The notes: generated by a model not told the origin, from the sequence alone. Numbered from the stretch's first letter, positions 1 through 10,388 are shown. The stretch is DNA of 40,253 nucleotides from Nymphaea colorata (GCF_008831285.2 NW_022204603.1:1-40253), one strand, 5' to 3'. Numbers and translations: made by a program.

Positions 1-1853
1 TGCCTCAGCTACAAAGCACACCCGCCATCTGTCATTACTTGGTGTCCATGATGCAGAAGCGCCCAAGCATAATGCCTCGGGAGCAGCAAGAAAGTTGCGC
101 ACATTGTTGTGCAATTCTGATTCCAATTCCAATTTCGATTCCTTGTTAGACTTTTCTCTGGTTTATATTAAACACTTAACCACGAATTTCAAGTGGTTGA
201 GGGTGTTGTCATTGGAGAGATTTGCGATGCCTGAGCTGCCAAACTGCATTGAAGACCTTTCACTTCTAAAATATCTCAATCTAAGCTGTTCTATTGTGAG
301 TCGGTTGCCCAGTTCAATCAGCAGACTCTGTAAATTGCAAATATTGGATTTAAGTTATAGTACAATTGAAGAGTTGCACAAGGAAATGTGTGAACTGTGC
401 AACTTGAGGTATCTTGAGCTGAAAGATACAGAGAAATTAGAATTTATGGCAGAAGGCTTGGGGAAGCTTAGGAATTTACGGACCTTGCATAGGTTTATGG
501 TATGCGATGACAAGGGGGATACAAGAGGATGCAATATTAAGGAACAAAAGGACTTGAACAAACTGAAGGGGGAATTGTCAATAGAAGGTTTGGGTGGGGA
601 AGGGTGAAGAAATTGATGCAAAGCAAGCACAGGTTAAGGAGAAGCGTGAGCTAATTAGGGTGAAATTGGACTTCCAAGTGGGAGAGCATGACACAATGGG
701 TAGTGCTTCTGAGCAGAGGGGTTTGCTGGAGGCTTTGGAACTTGCGATTATGAAGGAGATAGGCCTGTGTGGTATTTGGACACCAACTACATGGAGCTGC
801 AGATGCTATGCCTAGAACGTTGCCCAACCTTGTGTGCAACAGTGATAGGAATTAAATCAATGGAAGAATTAGAGGTCAGCGAATGGCCAACATTGTGTGA
901 ATTGCCGAGGATGCCTTTGCTGGAGTCCTTGAAGATTTGGAATTGTGATGGGCTCTACAAAATTGGTGACTTGCCTGCCCTCAAGTCGTTGACTGTGTGC
1001 AGATGTGAAAGGCTGAAGACTCTCGCTAACATGCCTGCATTGGAGTTGTGCGATGTGAGCCTTTGTCCTAGGCTAGAGCAAGTATCTGATGATCACATGC
1101 CAGCTTTAATGAGGTTGAAGCTGTGGGGCCTGGACATTTTGAAGCTGCACCCTACTCACCTTCCTTCACTTGAGGAACTGGTAGTACTGTATTTGCCAAA
1201 CTGGGAGTCAACATTTACTTCTATGCCATGCTTAAGAGAGGCGCTCTTTTACAAATGTCCAATGATGCAGACAGAAGGCTGGATTTACGCTCTATCGGAG
1301 CTGGCAGGGCATGAGGGTCAAGCGACTCAGCTCCAAAGGCTGTCAGTGTGGAATTGCCCAAGTGCAAGATTGGATGGAAATTGCTTGAGCAACCACCTAA
1401 CTCATTGAGTTGGGGTTGGATTCAGAATCAGCAGTACTACTGCCATATTCATTGCCATCACGGATATCGACATTTCTACCCTCCCTCGAGAGTCTCCAAT
1501 TGAGAGACAACACAAATGTTGATGAGAAGGTCAAATGGGGAAGGGTGCCTCAGTGGTTGTGGGTCCCTCTCAACTGGAATACTTGAGTCTGTCTTGTTTC
1601 ACTTGAGGACATCAGCTTGGGAGGCCACTGGCAATGCCTCCTGAAACTGAGAAAGCTAAGTCTTTATGGCTCCCCAATCTGAAGTCTCTGGTGGACGTGA
1701 GCAATATTACTCCCCAACAACAACAAAAATGAAACGACATGCTCTTTCTCTGAGGACATCATTAGCTTGGGAGGCCACTGGCAATGCCTCACCAAACTGA
1801 GAGACCTAACACTTTTTGCTTCCAAATCTCAAGTCTCTGGTGGACGTCAATAA
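1..1853 (+). pseudogene. NLR-A: LRR part of a CNL disease-resistance pseudogene, 5' part outside the window
   Basis: Homologous to the C-terminal half of intracellular immune receptors of the CC-NB-ARC-LRR class. One frame is open from base 2 to the stop at 608, with no start inside the window, so the gene began further left. It carries LRR units such as LPNCIEDLSLLKYLNLS and LPSSISRLCKLQILDLS. Compared with NLR-B, about one base has been lost near 595-600, and the frame moves to 608-740. Another shift plus a 27-bp loss relative to NLR-B follows near 741, and LRR coding resumes in a third frame to 1408. Beyond 1409 the homology to NLR-B continues without a usable frame to about 1853. There it meets gypsy sequence. 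The family assignment is strong from LRR spacing and the long match to NLR-B. It cannot encode a full receptor. Confidence 0.85.
1605..1853 (+). repeat. Tandem duplication of an LRR segment in NLR-A
   Basis: A block beginning gaggacatcagcttggg at 1605 recurs as gaggacatcattagcttggg at 1752, a period of 147 bp. Both copies continue through gccactggcaatgcctc and end in the tctctggtggacgt motif. NLR-B has the block only once, near 20130. The second copy is cut by the gypsy junction. Confidence 0.8.
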
Positions 1854-2372
1854 ACGCATTCCATGGACGTTTTGGAATAGGCAGAGACTCCAAGAGGCCG
1901 GCAGTATTCTAATTTTTTCCCTTATCCTGTTGGCAAATCAAGCAAGTCATTACGTATGCCTCGACATCATCTCTCATTTGTGGCTAGTAGTAGCCACGTT
2001 CAAGGGGCACCAATGTCCGCTCCTGGCCAGGACGGCCTGCCATAACGAGTCATGACATTCCTTCAGCAACTCTTGCAAAGGTTTCCCCATCTAGGCACGA
2101 ACACACCTCCGCCCTTTGAAATTAGAAGTTCATCTTGCAACCAGAATTGTCGCATCTTTCCCACCTCAGTAGCCACGACCAAGTACTTGGCCACAGGGTC
2201 CTGCTTCTTGCCTTCTCGAATCCGCCTGAGAAGAGCACTTTCAAGCAATGTTTCGTTTGATGTCGTCCGAGTTGCTACCAACTCTGCCTTTTAACTTAGC
2301 GCATCGGCTACGATGTTTGTCATTCCTACCATGTACTTCAAGGCAAAGTCAAACTCCACCAAGAATTCCTGC
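1854..2372 (-). pseudogene. Gypsy-1 integrase N-terminal fragment and RNase H/integrase linker
   Basis: On the minus strand the segment 2281-2063 reads a decayed linker followed by LLISKGGGVFVPRWGNL, the stretch before the HHCC zinc-binding region of gypsy integrases. The same stretch in gypsy-2 (22374-22132) extends further. The DDE catalytic core is missing here because homology ends at about 1854. The left boundary was set by comparing 1854-1900 with 22036-22090 in gypsy-2, which share atggacg and ctggaatagg-like sequence. Confidence 0.7.
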
Positions 2373-2473
2373 CATTGGGCCAGCTTTGGGGTCAACTTCT
2401 TTTGAGTCTGGAAGTAGCTTGTGGTTATGTTATTAGTCTTCATCACAATTTGAGCTCCCAACAAGTAATTTCT

Positions 2474-2776
2474 TTACGTGCAATGGCAGTGGATAATGGC
2501 CGTCATTTCTCTTTCATGCACGGAGTACCGACGTACTGCATCTTTGAGCTTCTTGCTTTCATATTCATCTAGATGACCTTCCAACATCAACACTCCGCCA
2601 ATCGCAAAATTTGAAGCACCAATGTGAACTTCAAATTTCCTAGTATGGTCGGGTAACCTGAGCACAGGCTCTTGCGTCAGGACCCTTTTCAATTGATCAA
2701 AGACATCTTCTTCAAGTTTCTCGCAATCCCAAGTTCGGTTCTTGTTTAGCAAGTCAGTGAGAGGTGCAACTATCAA
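2474..2776 (-). pseudogene. Gypsy-1 RT/RNase H fragment
   Basis: A 100-codon minus-strand reading segment runs from the end of the RT connection (PLTDLLNKNRTWDCEKLEED) into the RNase H fold (VLRLPDHTRKFEVHIGAS, then GGVLMLEGHLDEYESKKL). In the family this region degrades the RNA strand of the RNA/DNA hybrid. The usual Asp of the first RNase H motif, expected where VHIGAS lies, appears replaced. Stops on both sides show decay. Confidence 0.75.
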
Positions 2777-2959
2777 AGAATATCTCTCAATGAATCACCG
2801 ATAGTAGTTCACCAAGCCAAGAAAAGAACGTAACTCCAGTACATTAGCCGACGTTTTCCATTCTTAAATGGCTCTCACTTTTTTTTGTGCATATGTAGCT
2901 TACCTTTTCCCACAATGAGAACGAGGAAACTAATTTCTTAGTGGCCAAATAGGCACTTA

Positions 2960-3500
2960 TTGCGCTTGACATACAGTTCATTTTCCTTTAGCACCTTGAA
3001 ACACTGTTCGTAGGTGTCCCACATAGTCTTCCATCTAGCCGTTGTACACTATGATATCATCAAGATAGACCACCATACACTTATCCAAATATGGGTAGAA
3101 TATCTTGTTCATTAGAGTAAAAAAGGTTGCAGGGGCATTCGTCAAACTAAACGGCATTACCAAGAATTCAAATGCACCATAGCGAGTGACACAAGTTGTC
3201 TTCGGCTTGTCACCATCAACAATCCGAACTTGCCAATATCCTGATCGAAGATCCAACTTGGAAAATGCCCGAGCTCCACCAAGTTGATAAAAAGATCTAG
3301 CAATCAAAGGTAAAGAATACTTGTTCTTTATCGTTCAATGCCTTATAATCCACACATAATCTTTTGGAGTTATCATGTTTGCATGGAATAACACTGGCGT
3401 ACCAAAAGGAGCTTTGAAGGGTCTGATTATACCTCCAACTGGCATCTCATCCAATTGTCGTCGAAGTTCCTTCAATTCACCAGGGGCTATTCGATAGGGT
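2960..3500 (-). pseudogene. Gypsy-1 reverse transcriptase fragment
   Basis: The uninterrupted minus-strand part, 3307-3035, reads [19 protein letters not shown], then a [13 protein letters not shown] segment, then [16 protein letters not shown] and [10 protein letters not shown]. These are RT palm motifs. The catalytic YLDD box lies at 3056-3067 on the complement strand and is intact. Upstream (3308-3500) homology continues in other frames. Downstream (2780-3000) only frame-shifted traces remain. The typical RT domain is longer than this open stretch, so the fragment is non-functional despite its intact active-site box. Confidence 0.85.
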
Positions 3501-3528
3501 GCCATTGTCGGGGGTTTGGCATTAGGAA

Positions 3529-3723
3529 TCAGGTCAGTTCTATGACGTGATCCACCTCACGTCGAGGTGGCAGCCATCTAGGGAGCTCCGCGGGCATTGT
3601 CCATGTGAATTTCTCTATGACAGGTGCAAGCATCTCTAGGACCAAACGAAGGGAGTTTTTGGGTACTTTCCTCATTGCCACCAAGCAAGTATCATGCTTC
3701 AGTTGAAGAGAAGATAACAACAC
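3529..3723 (-). pseudogene. Gypsy-1 protease-to-RT linker fragment
   Basis: A 64-codon minus-strand stretch ending in ELPRWLPPRREVDHVIEL. This matches the short conserved region that precedes the RT domain in plant gypsy polyproteins. The equivalent in gypsy-2 is at about 24720-24780. It is separated from the RT fragment by a frameshift. Confidence 0.65.
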
Positions 3724-3916
3724 GGCCTGCCCTTATCCTTCTTTATTGATATCACTAGGACCATGCAAGGAGACTTCTCATCCATAATACTGATACTACA
3801 CAAGTGCAGTATTGGGACCATCTTTGCTGTGGTAAGGAGCTCCATGCCTAGGATCATGCAGAAATCATCCATTGGGACCACTGAGGAGTTGGTTGTTCCT
3901 AACCAACTCTCAATCT

Positions 3917-4198
3917 TCACGATCGCATCTCGGGCCACTCCATGGATGGGTTTGGCTCTAAGTTCACCGCTTTCATGCGTAACTCTCCCTTCTCAAGGGT
4001 GAAACCCAATCTCCTTGCCTCCTCATCTGAGACGAAGTTGTGCGTGGCACCCGTGTCTACCATAGCCATCGTAGGGTTTCCATTTATCAGAATCTTTAGG
4101 TACATGAGTCCATTGAAAGTGTCGATGTCACTTGCACTTTTTTTTCCGTTTTCAAAGTGTTCAAAAGTTGAAGTGCACTCTTCTTTGGTCCTTCTCAT
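3917..4198 (-). pseudogene. Gypsy-1 retropepsin-like aspartic protease fragment
   Basis: The minus-strand reading includes MAMVDTGATHNFVSDEEARR, which contains the D-T-G catalytic triad of retropepsins followed by the flap-side NFVS. In the family this protease cuts the polyprotein into mature proteins. The fragment starts at a stop after the zinc-knuckle region and ends in EWPEMRS, where the frame changes to the 3938-3699 stretch. That stretch carries the C-terminal protease region (FCMILGMELL). Confidence 0.8.
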
Positions 4199-4206
4199 TC
4201 TTCACC

Positions 4207-5250
4207 TTATACCGCATTAGCAGATTGTCTTGAAGTATTCGCTTCATTTTCTTTTGTTAGGCACTTTGGACATTGACTGGTTAGATGCCTCTCTCCGCAG
4301 AGCCAACAACCTACCACTTTATTTTGGTGATTGTTGTTCTTATGAAAGAAAGGTTTCTTCTCACCTTGGTGTTGGGTCGATGATTCACCTTTAGGTTCTT
4401 GTCGGTCCTCCTTCTTTCCTCCATGATCAGGCTTCTTTGATGGCTTGAAGGTAACATATAGCTTTGCGTTGGGTGTCTGCAAGACACTCTGCTGTCACGT
4501 CAGCATCCTCTAAGGTCTCTGGATTGCCTCTTTCCACTTCGGATTGTGCCCAAGGTTGAAGTCCCAAAATAAACCAATCAACATGAGCCTCTGATAGGTC
4601 CTCACATAGTCTCGCAAGGATCTTATGTGTTTCAATTCACCGACCATTCGATAAGCCTATCGTCTTGCATTGGGGGATGAAGTAATTCCTCAACTCTTGC
4701 TGAAAGTCATCGAAAGTGTCTATTCTGTAGATCCTCTTTTGAATGTCAAGTCGTTTCTGTCTCCACCAAACAACAACATCTCCCCAAGTAGCATGGCTAC
4801 AGTCTTGACTTGAAGATCATCTCCCACAACACCCTAAAGGTCAAAGTAGTATTCCACTTGGAACAAAAAAGTTGTCAATCACTCGACTATCCCGATTTCC
4901 ATTGTACTTTGTTGGTCTTTAGACATCGACCCTTGATAGTCGATCTTCACCTCCACCTACAGAAACTTGTCATGTAGCGTGCAGTTCCTTGCTTGAAGTT
5001 ACTTCACTTCAGCTTGCAGTGTGGTCACTATGTCAGTAAGTGACCTATTCTTGGCCATAAGGTCCACCATCTATTCCCTCATGGTCTTCATTTTGTCTTT
5101 CATTTCCTTGAAGGACTCGGCTGCATTGCCCAACACTTCTTCTAGAGTGGGTACGTCGACAACGAGCTTGTTAACAACTTCGGCTAGGTCTTCCTGACCG
5201 TGTCATGCACCCATCTCGTTGGACTGGATATTCCCTTGCCCTAGGTGCAT
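4207..5250 (-). pseudogene. Gypsy-1 gag remnant with a CCHC zinc knuckle
   Basis: The segment 4482-4207 on the minus strand contains CWLCGERHLTSQCPKC, a CX2CX3HX4C zinc knuckle typical of nucleocapsid. From 4483 to about 5250 DNA similarity to the gypsy-2 gag region (23047-23990) continues, including the coiled-coil-like N-terminal part, but no frame stays open. Gag would form the virus-like particle. This copy cannot. Confidence 0.75.
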
Positions 5251-5352
5251 CGCACATTGTATTGAGTCGCCAGGACGTCATCCTCGATCAATGCTCGTTG
5301 GCATGTTTTTTTACACCGACTCTCCAACCGTTTCCCCAGATTGAGTCGAACG

Positions 5353-5366
5353 TGGCTCTGATACCA
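5353..5366 (-). promoter_or_regulatory. Gypsy-1 primer binding site (tRNA-iMet)
   Basis: On the minus strand the sequence is TGGTATCAGAGCCA, complementary to the 3' end of plant initiator methionine tRNA. Two bases separate it from the LTR end. This fixes the element's orientation and the LTR boundary. Confidence 0.88.
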
Positions 5367-5368
5367 GT

Positions 5369-5705
5369 TGTCACGTGTTGACAACTTCAGTTCGTGCAGC
5401 ACGGCAAAGCTATTTGTCGTCAGCCATCAAACCATCAAAAGGGCGCAAAGAGCATTTGGAAGCAAAGTGCATAAAAACACGTGTGAATAAAGAAACTCGC
5501 AATGTATTTATAGAGAAAAGCTTAGTACATCACGAGAGAGGTAAGAAAAGAGAATGATCTCAACTTGCTTACATAGGATGGCCGAAGCAGCAGACAGGGA
5601 TTCCCACTAAACATGATCCTTAGACCAGTGGGAGGGTACTCCCTTACAAGTGAACAAGCATAAGAAAAAGAGTCAACAAAAGCAAAGGAATACAGACTGT
5701 AGACA
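5369..5705 (-). repeat. Gypsy-1 5' LTR
   Basis: The ends are TGTCA at 5369 and AGACA at 5705, giving the usual TG..CA termini with a short inverted repeat. The length is 337 bp. It shares internal blocks with the gypsy-2 LTR, for example the region around 5620-5650. There is no second LTR, so a target-site duplication cannot be tested. Confidence 0.8.
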
Positions 5706-5721
5706 CAAGAGAACAGAAATA

Positions 5722-5850
5722 TTATTTTTTAAAATTTTTATATAGGACAAGTGAAATTTTCTAAAATGTACAAGTAAATTATTTTTTATTCTTTTTTTTT
5801 GAGGGGGCACCAGGCCCACTATGAGCCCCCCTGGCTCTGCCTCTGCGTAG
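5722..5850 (-). mobile_element. hAT-type MITE copy a, truncated beside the gypsy-1 LTR
   Basis: On the complement strand it starts AGAGGCAGAGCCAGG, then has a GC-rich patch with ggcccac-like sequence, then an A-rich stretch and ttttagaaaatttcacttg. This follows the same order as the complete MITE at 39997-40183. The other end is missing next to the LTR, so either the retrotransposon inserted into it or it decayed there. Confidence 0.6.
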
Positions 5851-7227
5851 GTGAGAGCAGACTGGTGAGCTTGTCATTTGCTTGTAAAGGGTTCCGTCTT
5901 GCCCAAAGCGTCCCCTACTTAACATTCCCTGCCCAAGGCATCATTTGCTTGGCATCCACCTACTCCGTACCTTCAAGTCAAACCCAGCTCAGCCCGTTCT
6001 AGCCTCACCATGGCTCCTGCGAGTCAGGTGGTCACATGTCACAACTGATCACACATCACTTGGCTGCTTTTATTCCATGATTTGCAGTAATTTTACTTTG
6101 ACTCATGCCCCTTGCAATGGTCTACATAGAGTCAAGATATTATCTATCAAGGCTGATTGGATTCGCTCAAAATGGCAGCCTCATTTGCTGTCATAAAAAT
6201 ACCATCCTTGGTGCACTTGTCTTTCATTCTAGTCATTGAGACATTATGTTATTACACTTCATAATTACACAAACAACATTGCTGGAAAATGGTGGGAAAT
6301 TTATACAGCACCTCACTTGAATGATGGATGAAAATCGCCAACGCATATGGGATGAGTTTCTTGATTTGATTTAAAAGCTGGCAGTTGGGTCACCACGAGA
6401 AAAGTGTACATATTAAAAGCATATGTGCATGAATTCCCACGATTCTCACAACTAATCCAAACTAAGTTTTCTATTTTCGAAAGAAAACTGGGAAATAGTG
6501 TATTCAAACTCAGTTTATTCTATAAACAAAAATATAATTCTAAAGAGACCTCCTAGCTACGCAAAATTGGAAAGAGAAGACCACTATGGCTTGGAAGAAA
6601 ATGTTGTTCATTTGTCAATACGATTGAATATCTTAATGATGTATGCAAATAAAAAAAGACGAGGAAAGCATGAATGGTTTCTTTACTCCTTGGATGAGCA
6701 ACAAAGCAGACTTCATTGTCTCATCAAATCGATTCCACCGAGAATCGGATTCACTCAATTTACGAATGTCGCCAATATTGTAAACGGAATATATCAATTG
6801 AAATGAGCCGGTCTCAACCCATTCATTTCTGAAATTTTCTGAATCATCATGATTTTGAAAATCAGCAATTAACAAAAATATCTAATCTTGTTGGGTTTCG
6901 AAAAGAAATCCCTAGATCCAAAACATAGACTTTGATCAAGTCCAAAACCACAAAAGAAATTCAATTTTTTAAAAACCAAATTGGAAATACACATTTCCAA
7001 AATCCAATCATCTTCATAAATCATGCCATTTAAAAAATCGATATGTATCAAAACTGAAAATCAATTTTTCAAAATGCTTCATCCTAAAGGAATTCACAAT
7101 GATCAAAGCTCAAATCATCCAAATTTTCAAACAAATGAATTCCTTTGGCTTCTGATCTAGTAAAAAGTCAGCCTACCAAATGAATTTTAAAATCCCACTT
7201 CCAAAACTAAAATTGTGAAATCTATGC
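5851..7227. other. AT-rich intergenic DNA, no gene recognised
   Basis: Open stretches are short and overlap on both strands, for example 6498-6806 (+) and 6875-6633 (-). None shows a recognisable domain. From about 6870 the + strand becomes poor in G, a bias that continues into the dispersed repeat. Confidence 0.5.
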
Positions 7228-8879
7228 TTATGTCCTCCTCCACATCGAGGATGGGCTTGGGGAACAGTCTTATATTTTTCACCTCCAAGATGGGCCAATG
7301 TCTATGTGAGATCAAATTTGATTATGCATGGAGAGAAATAGAGTGAAGCAAGAGTACACATGCAGTTTCATGCATACATGCACTCACTCCATGAATGCAT
7401 CCACTCATATTCACTAAAATCTAAGCGAATCAAGTCGGAGTATGGTTAAGTCATATTATGACAAAAACTTGAGCACTTGCTTATTTTGTCAAAGAAGCAC
7501 AAAATTTTCAAAATGGTTATAAAACCCAAACTTTCAAAATCAATTTCAAAACGATTGCATTGGATTTTTCTCAAAATCAAACCGATTTTTAAATCCAAAA
7601 ATCTACTCATGCAAATTTTCATAGCCTTCACTAAAATTCCAAAAAAAAAAATCAAAATTCCAATTTTTCCAATCAAGAAAATTATCCTAAAACTGGACTT
7701 GGACTCTCAATTTCCAATTTTCTAATCTCATTTCAAGATCAAAACCAACCAAAAAAATATCAAATCTCTCAAAATACCAAAACTAGATTCAAATATCAAA
7801 ATCTAAGCCCAAAGATGTTTTCAAAAATTCTGAATTGGTCGAGTTCCAACCATTCAAACCCAAAATTTCAATCTCAAAGATCTGATTCTCAAAAATCTCA
7901 GGTATCCAATTTTTCAAAATTCAATTTTGGCTTCAAAATCTCAGGCTTCCACGAATTTTAAAGTCAAATTTCAAATCCTAAAATCCAAACTATCTTTGAA
8001 AATCTAAAGTCTAGCCCAAATTCTCAATTTTCAATTCCAAGATCCTAGTTTCAAAAACAAAGCTTCAATTACCCAATCCCCAATTCGATTTAAAATCCAA
8101 TATTCCAATTCTCACACTTGCATGTAGAAAAAGGACAACTTGTCAAGCTTGAGAAAACTCAGCCCTTCGATCGATTACCCTTGTTAATGGTGGTAGGGGC
8201 GGGTCCCTTTCTCTTACAATCTATTTCAAGCAAAACTTGATTTATGCTACTTCACATGCAAACTTCTCAGCCACACCAGGGGAAGTGGCATGTGCACAAT
8301 AAACTCATAGGTATGTTCAACCCAATTTCCGGAAATATATTTTCGGAAAGATATTTCCAGTGGAAGAGGTGGAAATATTTTTTCCGGGTTTTTTTTTGCC
8401 CGTTTCTTTCGTGTCGAGCTCCTCTTTGTCTTCCTCTTCTCCTATTCATCCTCCGCCGCTGCCTGATGCTATGACGTTCCTCTTCTGAAAACCTTCAGTC
8501 ACTTCTCCACTCTCCTGCACTGTGACGTCTTCAGCTGTCCACCACGGCTTTCTTCGCTCTCCCCTACGGCGATGCCATTGCTTCTTCGTTTTTTCTTTGC
8601 CCCCATCGGTTCCATGGCGAGAACCTGCATTTCTCTTTTCTCTCTGCCCCATCGCCTCCATCTGCCTTTTCTCTTGGGCATCCTGCACAGAGGAAAAAGG
8701 GGAGCAGGGGTGTGGATGGCTTTCATCACCGTCTTTCATCCTACAGGCAGCTGTAATGTTGGATGAACAGGAGGGCTGATTCTTCCTCCCTCAGCATGCT
8801 CCCGACATTTTCTCCCGCATCAATCAACCATTTCAGGTGTGCATATCTATTTTGACGTTCTCCCTCAGCATGCCCTCCC

Positions 8880-8904
8880 TCTCCCTCTCTCTCTCTTTCT
8901 CTCT
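8880..8904. repeat. (CT)n microsatellite
   Basis: An interrupted run of ct dinucleotides, followed by ttactggtgatc. It lies within the pyrimidine-rich part of the inverted-end element. Confidence 0.8.
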
Positions 8905-9017
8905 GTTACTGGTGATCACTGAATTAGGGAATTTTTATAGCCTTGGGTTTGATTTTTTATGCCACACTAGGTCGAGTTTTTTTTTATATATTTTCATTTT
9001 GATCTAATAAAATCCCA

Positions 9018-9581
9018 ATGCAATCACTTGATTATTCTTCTCCAGTAGTTCGGGATCTGATATTGTGTTATCTGCAGATTGTTGAGAATATCAAGACGCC
9101 CCTTTTCTTGTGTGCCTGTACTCAAGCACAAAAGGTTAGCAATGAGGTTAGAGAGAGAGTTGGTGGGAGTAGAAGAACAGAATTGGTCGAAGATGAAGAG
9201 TTCTCTGAAGGAGAAGGTGCCAGATGGAATGATTCTGGTGGAGGAGCTCAAGGAAATCAAGAAGGAAGCAGAGGCTTCATGTTATGGGGCTTGTTGATGC
9301 AGGAGAAAGGAATAGATCTTGGTGCTTGTTGCATCCTCAAGACTTCCACGATTTGCTCTGCTTTGGGGTTGTGCACCCACTTTTGCCTGATTAGGGCACA
9401 TTGTCCTGGCGACACAGCTGAAGTTCAGCTAAGAAATTCATGGCTCAACTTGGATTTCTATGATTATCGCAGAAGCTTTGGAGGTCCATTTTTTTGTAAA
9501 TCAACTGATTTGTATATAGAACAGGGGAAATTTTTGATGCAGGATACTGGTTTGACATTCGAAGTATTTAGAACATGCTGA
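9018..9581 (+). CDS. Uncharacterised 187-codon reading frame inside the inverted-end element
   Basis: ATG at 9018, stop after FEVFRTC at 9581. I recognise no domain. The stretch 9135-9290 is informative in two frames. The ORF frame gives an acidic, Gly-rich tract (ELVEDEEFSEGEGARWNDSG). The overlapping frame from 9079 gives a more protein-like, charged helical tract (KMKSSLKEKVPDGMILVEEL). The second reading looks more like a real exon, so the long ORF may be a by-product of a captured exon. A donor-like aag/gttagc at about 9134 supports a former exon end. Confidence 0.2.
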   Translation: MQSLDYSSPVVRDLILCYLQIVENIKTPLFLCACTQAQKVSNEVRERVGGSRRTELVEDEEFSEGEGARWNDSGGGAQGNQEGSRGFMLWGLLMQEKGIDLGACCILKTSTICSALGLCTHFCLIRAHCPGDTAEVQLRNSWLNLDFYDYRRSFGGPFFCKSTDLYIEQGKFLMQDTGLTFEVFRTC

Positions 9582-10235
9582 AACACAAATTGGTGATAAG
9601 AACACGCTGTTATGATATCAAAGTCGCTTGCAAAACTTTGTCAGTAAATTTTGTGACAGCAGGAATCCAGCATCTCATTTTTATATGGCATAGACCCTAA
9701 TGCAAAGGTTGCTATGAATAAACACGGAATGGCATATGATACAAGATTTGAATCTGGAAATATATTTGCTTTTCATTAAACTCAGAAATATATTTCTGGA
9801 GATATATTTCTCAGTCATCACACACACATCAAAATGGGAATCGTAAATATTTTCTCATTCCTTTTTTCCAAGAAATATTTTTCTAGAAATATATTTCCAT
9901 TCCAGATTTCCAACCCATCAAACCCTACCTAAAGAAATGCAAACAATTATTCCAAAAAATTCCACATGAGAATCGAAGTCGGCAAGGAAATGAAGAGTCT
10001 CAAGATGATTGGAGAAGGCAATAAAGGAGGGCAGCCCCAAAAAAAAAACGTGAAAAAATCCAGAACTCTCTACCATGTCTGGAACTGACACAAGGAGTAT
10101 CATTGAATTTGCTCTGGATTCTGCTCCCGCATTCACATGGTCGAAACTCAAGTCAGAGTATCGCTGATTTTTCAACGAGTCCAAGCTGAACTCGTCCTTC
10201 CAGATTTTCTGATCTCCAATCAAAGTGCTGGTATC

Positions 10236-10388
10236 TAGGCCTTAAAAAAATGCATAAAAAAATTTGCCTGTAAATTTTACAAAAATTCATTTCTCTTATA
10301 TACAAATTTGAAAAATTATATTTTTGCTGACATGAAATTTTTGAAACTATAATTTGACCCCTCATGAAAAATTCCTGACTCACACCTA
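10236..10388 (+). mobile_element. hAT-type MITE copy b, complete with target-site duplication
   Basis: A 153-bp element starting TAGGCCTTAAAA and ending GACTCACACCTA. It is flanked by ctggtatc (10228-10235) and ctggtata (10389-10396), an 8-bp duplication with one mismatch. The 8-bp target duplication and TAGG/CCTA ends are hAT features. The interior carries the family signature caaatttgaaaaattatattt and gaaactataatttgaccc. It has no coding capacity. Confidence 0.7.

Larger units (their letters stand above)
1854..5705 (-). mobile_element. Gypsy-1: truncated Ty3/gypsy LTR retrotransposon
   Basis: Reading on the minus strand from right to left, the order is LTR, tRNA-Met primer binding site, gag with a zinc knuckle, protease, reverse transcriptase, RNase H and the start of integrase. 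This is the Ty3/gypsy order, with integrase after RNase H. The integrase core and the downstream LTR are absent, because the element stops at about 1854 directly against NLR-A LRR sequence. The coding parts are split by many stops and frameshifts, so the element is inactive. Gypsy-2 belongs to the same family: the LTRs share a block containing gtaccctcccac, and the integrase, gag and RT segments align. Confidence 0.88.
8310..9925. mobile_element. Candidate DNA transposon with inverted ends and exon-like filler
   Basis: The left end reads GGTATGTTCAACCC, then aatttccggaaatatatttt. The right end, read from 9925 on the complement, is GGGTTTGATGGGTTGG, then aaatctggaatggaaatatat. Both ends are rich in ggaaatatattt. 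The whole block is absent from copy B of the host repeat, though copy B has its own different filler there. Inside, 8395-8780 is unusually GC- and pyrimidine-rich like a 5' UTR or exon. A donor-like cag/gtgtgc is near 8836 and an acceptor-like ctgcag near 9078. The TIRs are imperfect and the target duplication is uncertain, so the superfamily is unresolved (PIF/Harbinger-like or hAT-like). Confidence 0.45.
7228..10083 (+). repeat. Dispersed repeat, copy A (interrupted)
   Basis: The part 7228-8320 aligns with 38250-39550: both start near gcttggggaacagtctta, share gcatggagagaaatagag and acttgtcaagcttgag, and reach ctcataggtatgtt. After the insertion at 8310-9925, homology resumes at ttattccaaaaaattccaca (about 9947 here, 39917 in copy B) and reaches catgtctgga at 10083, the base matching the window end in copy B. 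Copy B sits inside an NLR, so the unit is probably a mobile or transposed segment. No coding domain or matching terminal repeats were found, so its class is open. The + strand at 7480-8130 is markedly G-poor. Confidence 0.7.

Noticed and set aside
6498-6875. Overlapping 102-codon (+) and 80-codon (-) frames
   Set aside because: Neither resembles a family I know, and neither has a homologous copy elsewhere in the window to support coding selection.
8446-8779. Overlapping open frames on both strands (up to 97 codons)
   Set aside because: The region is GC-rich and stop-poor in several frames. None carries a recognisable domain, so no separate gene was called.
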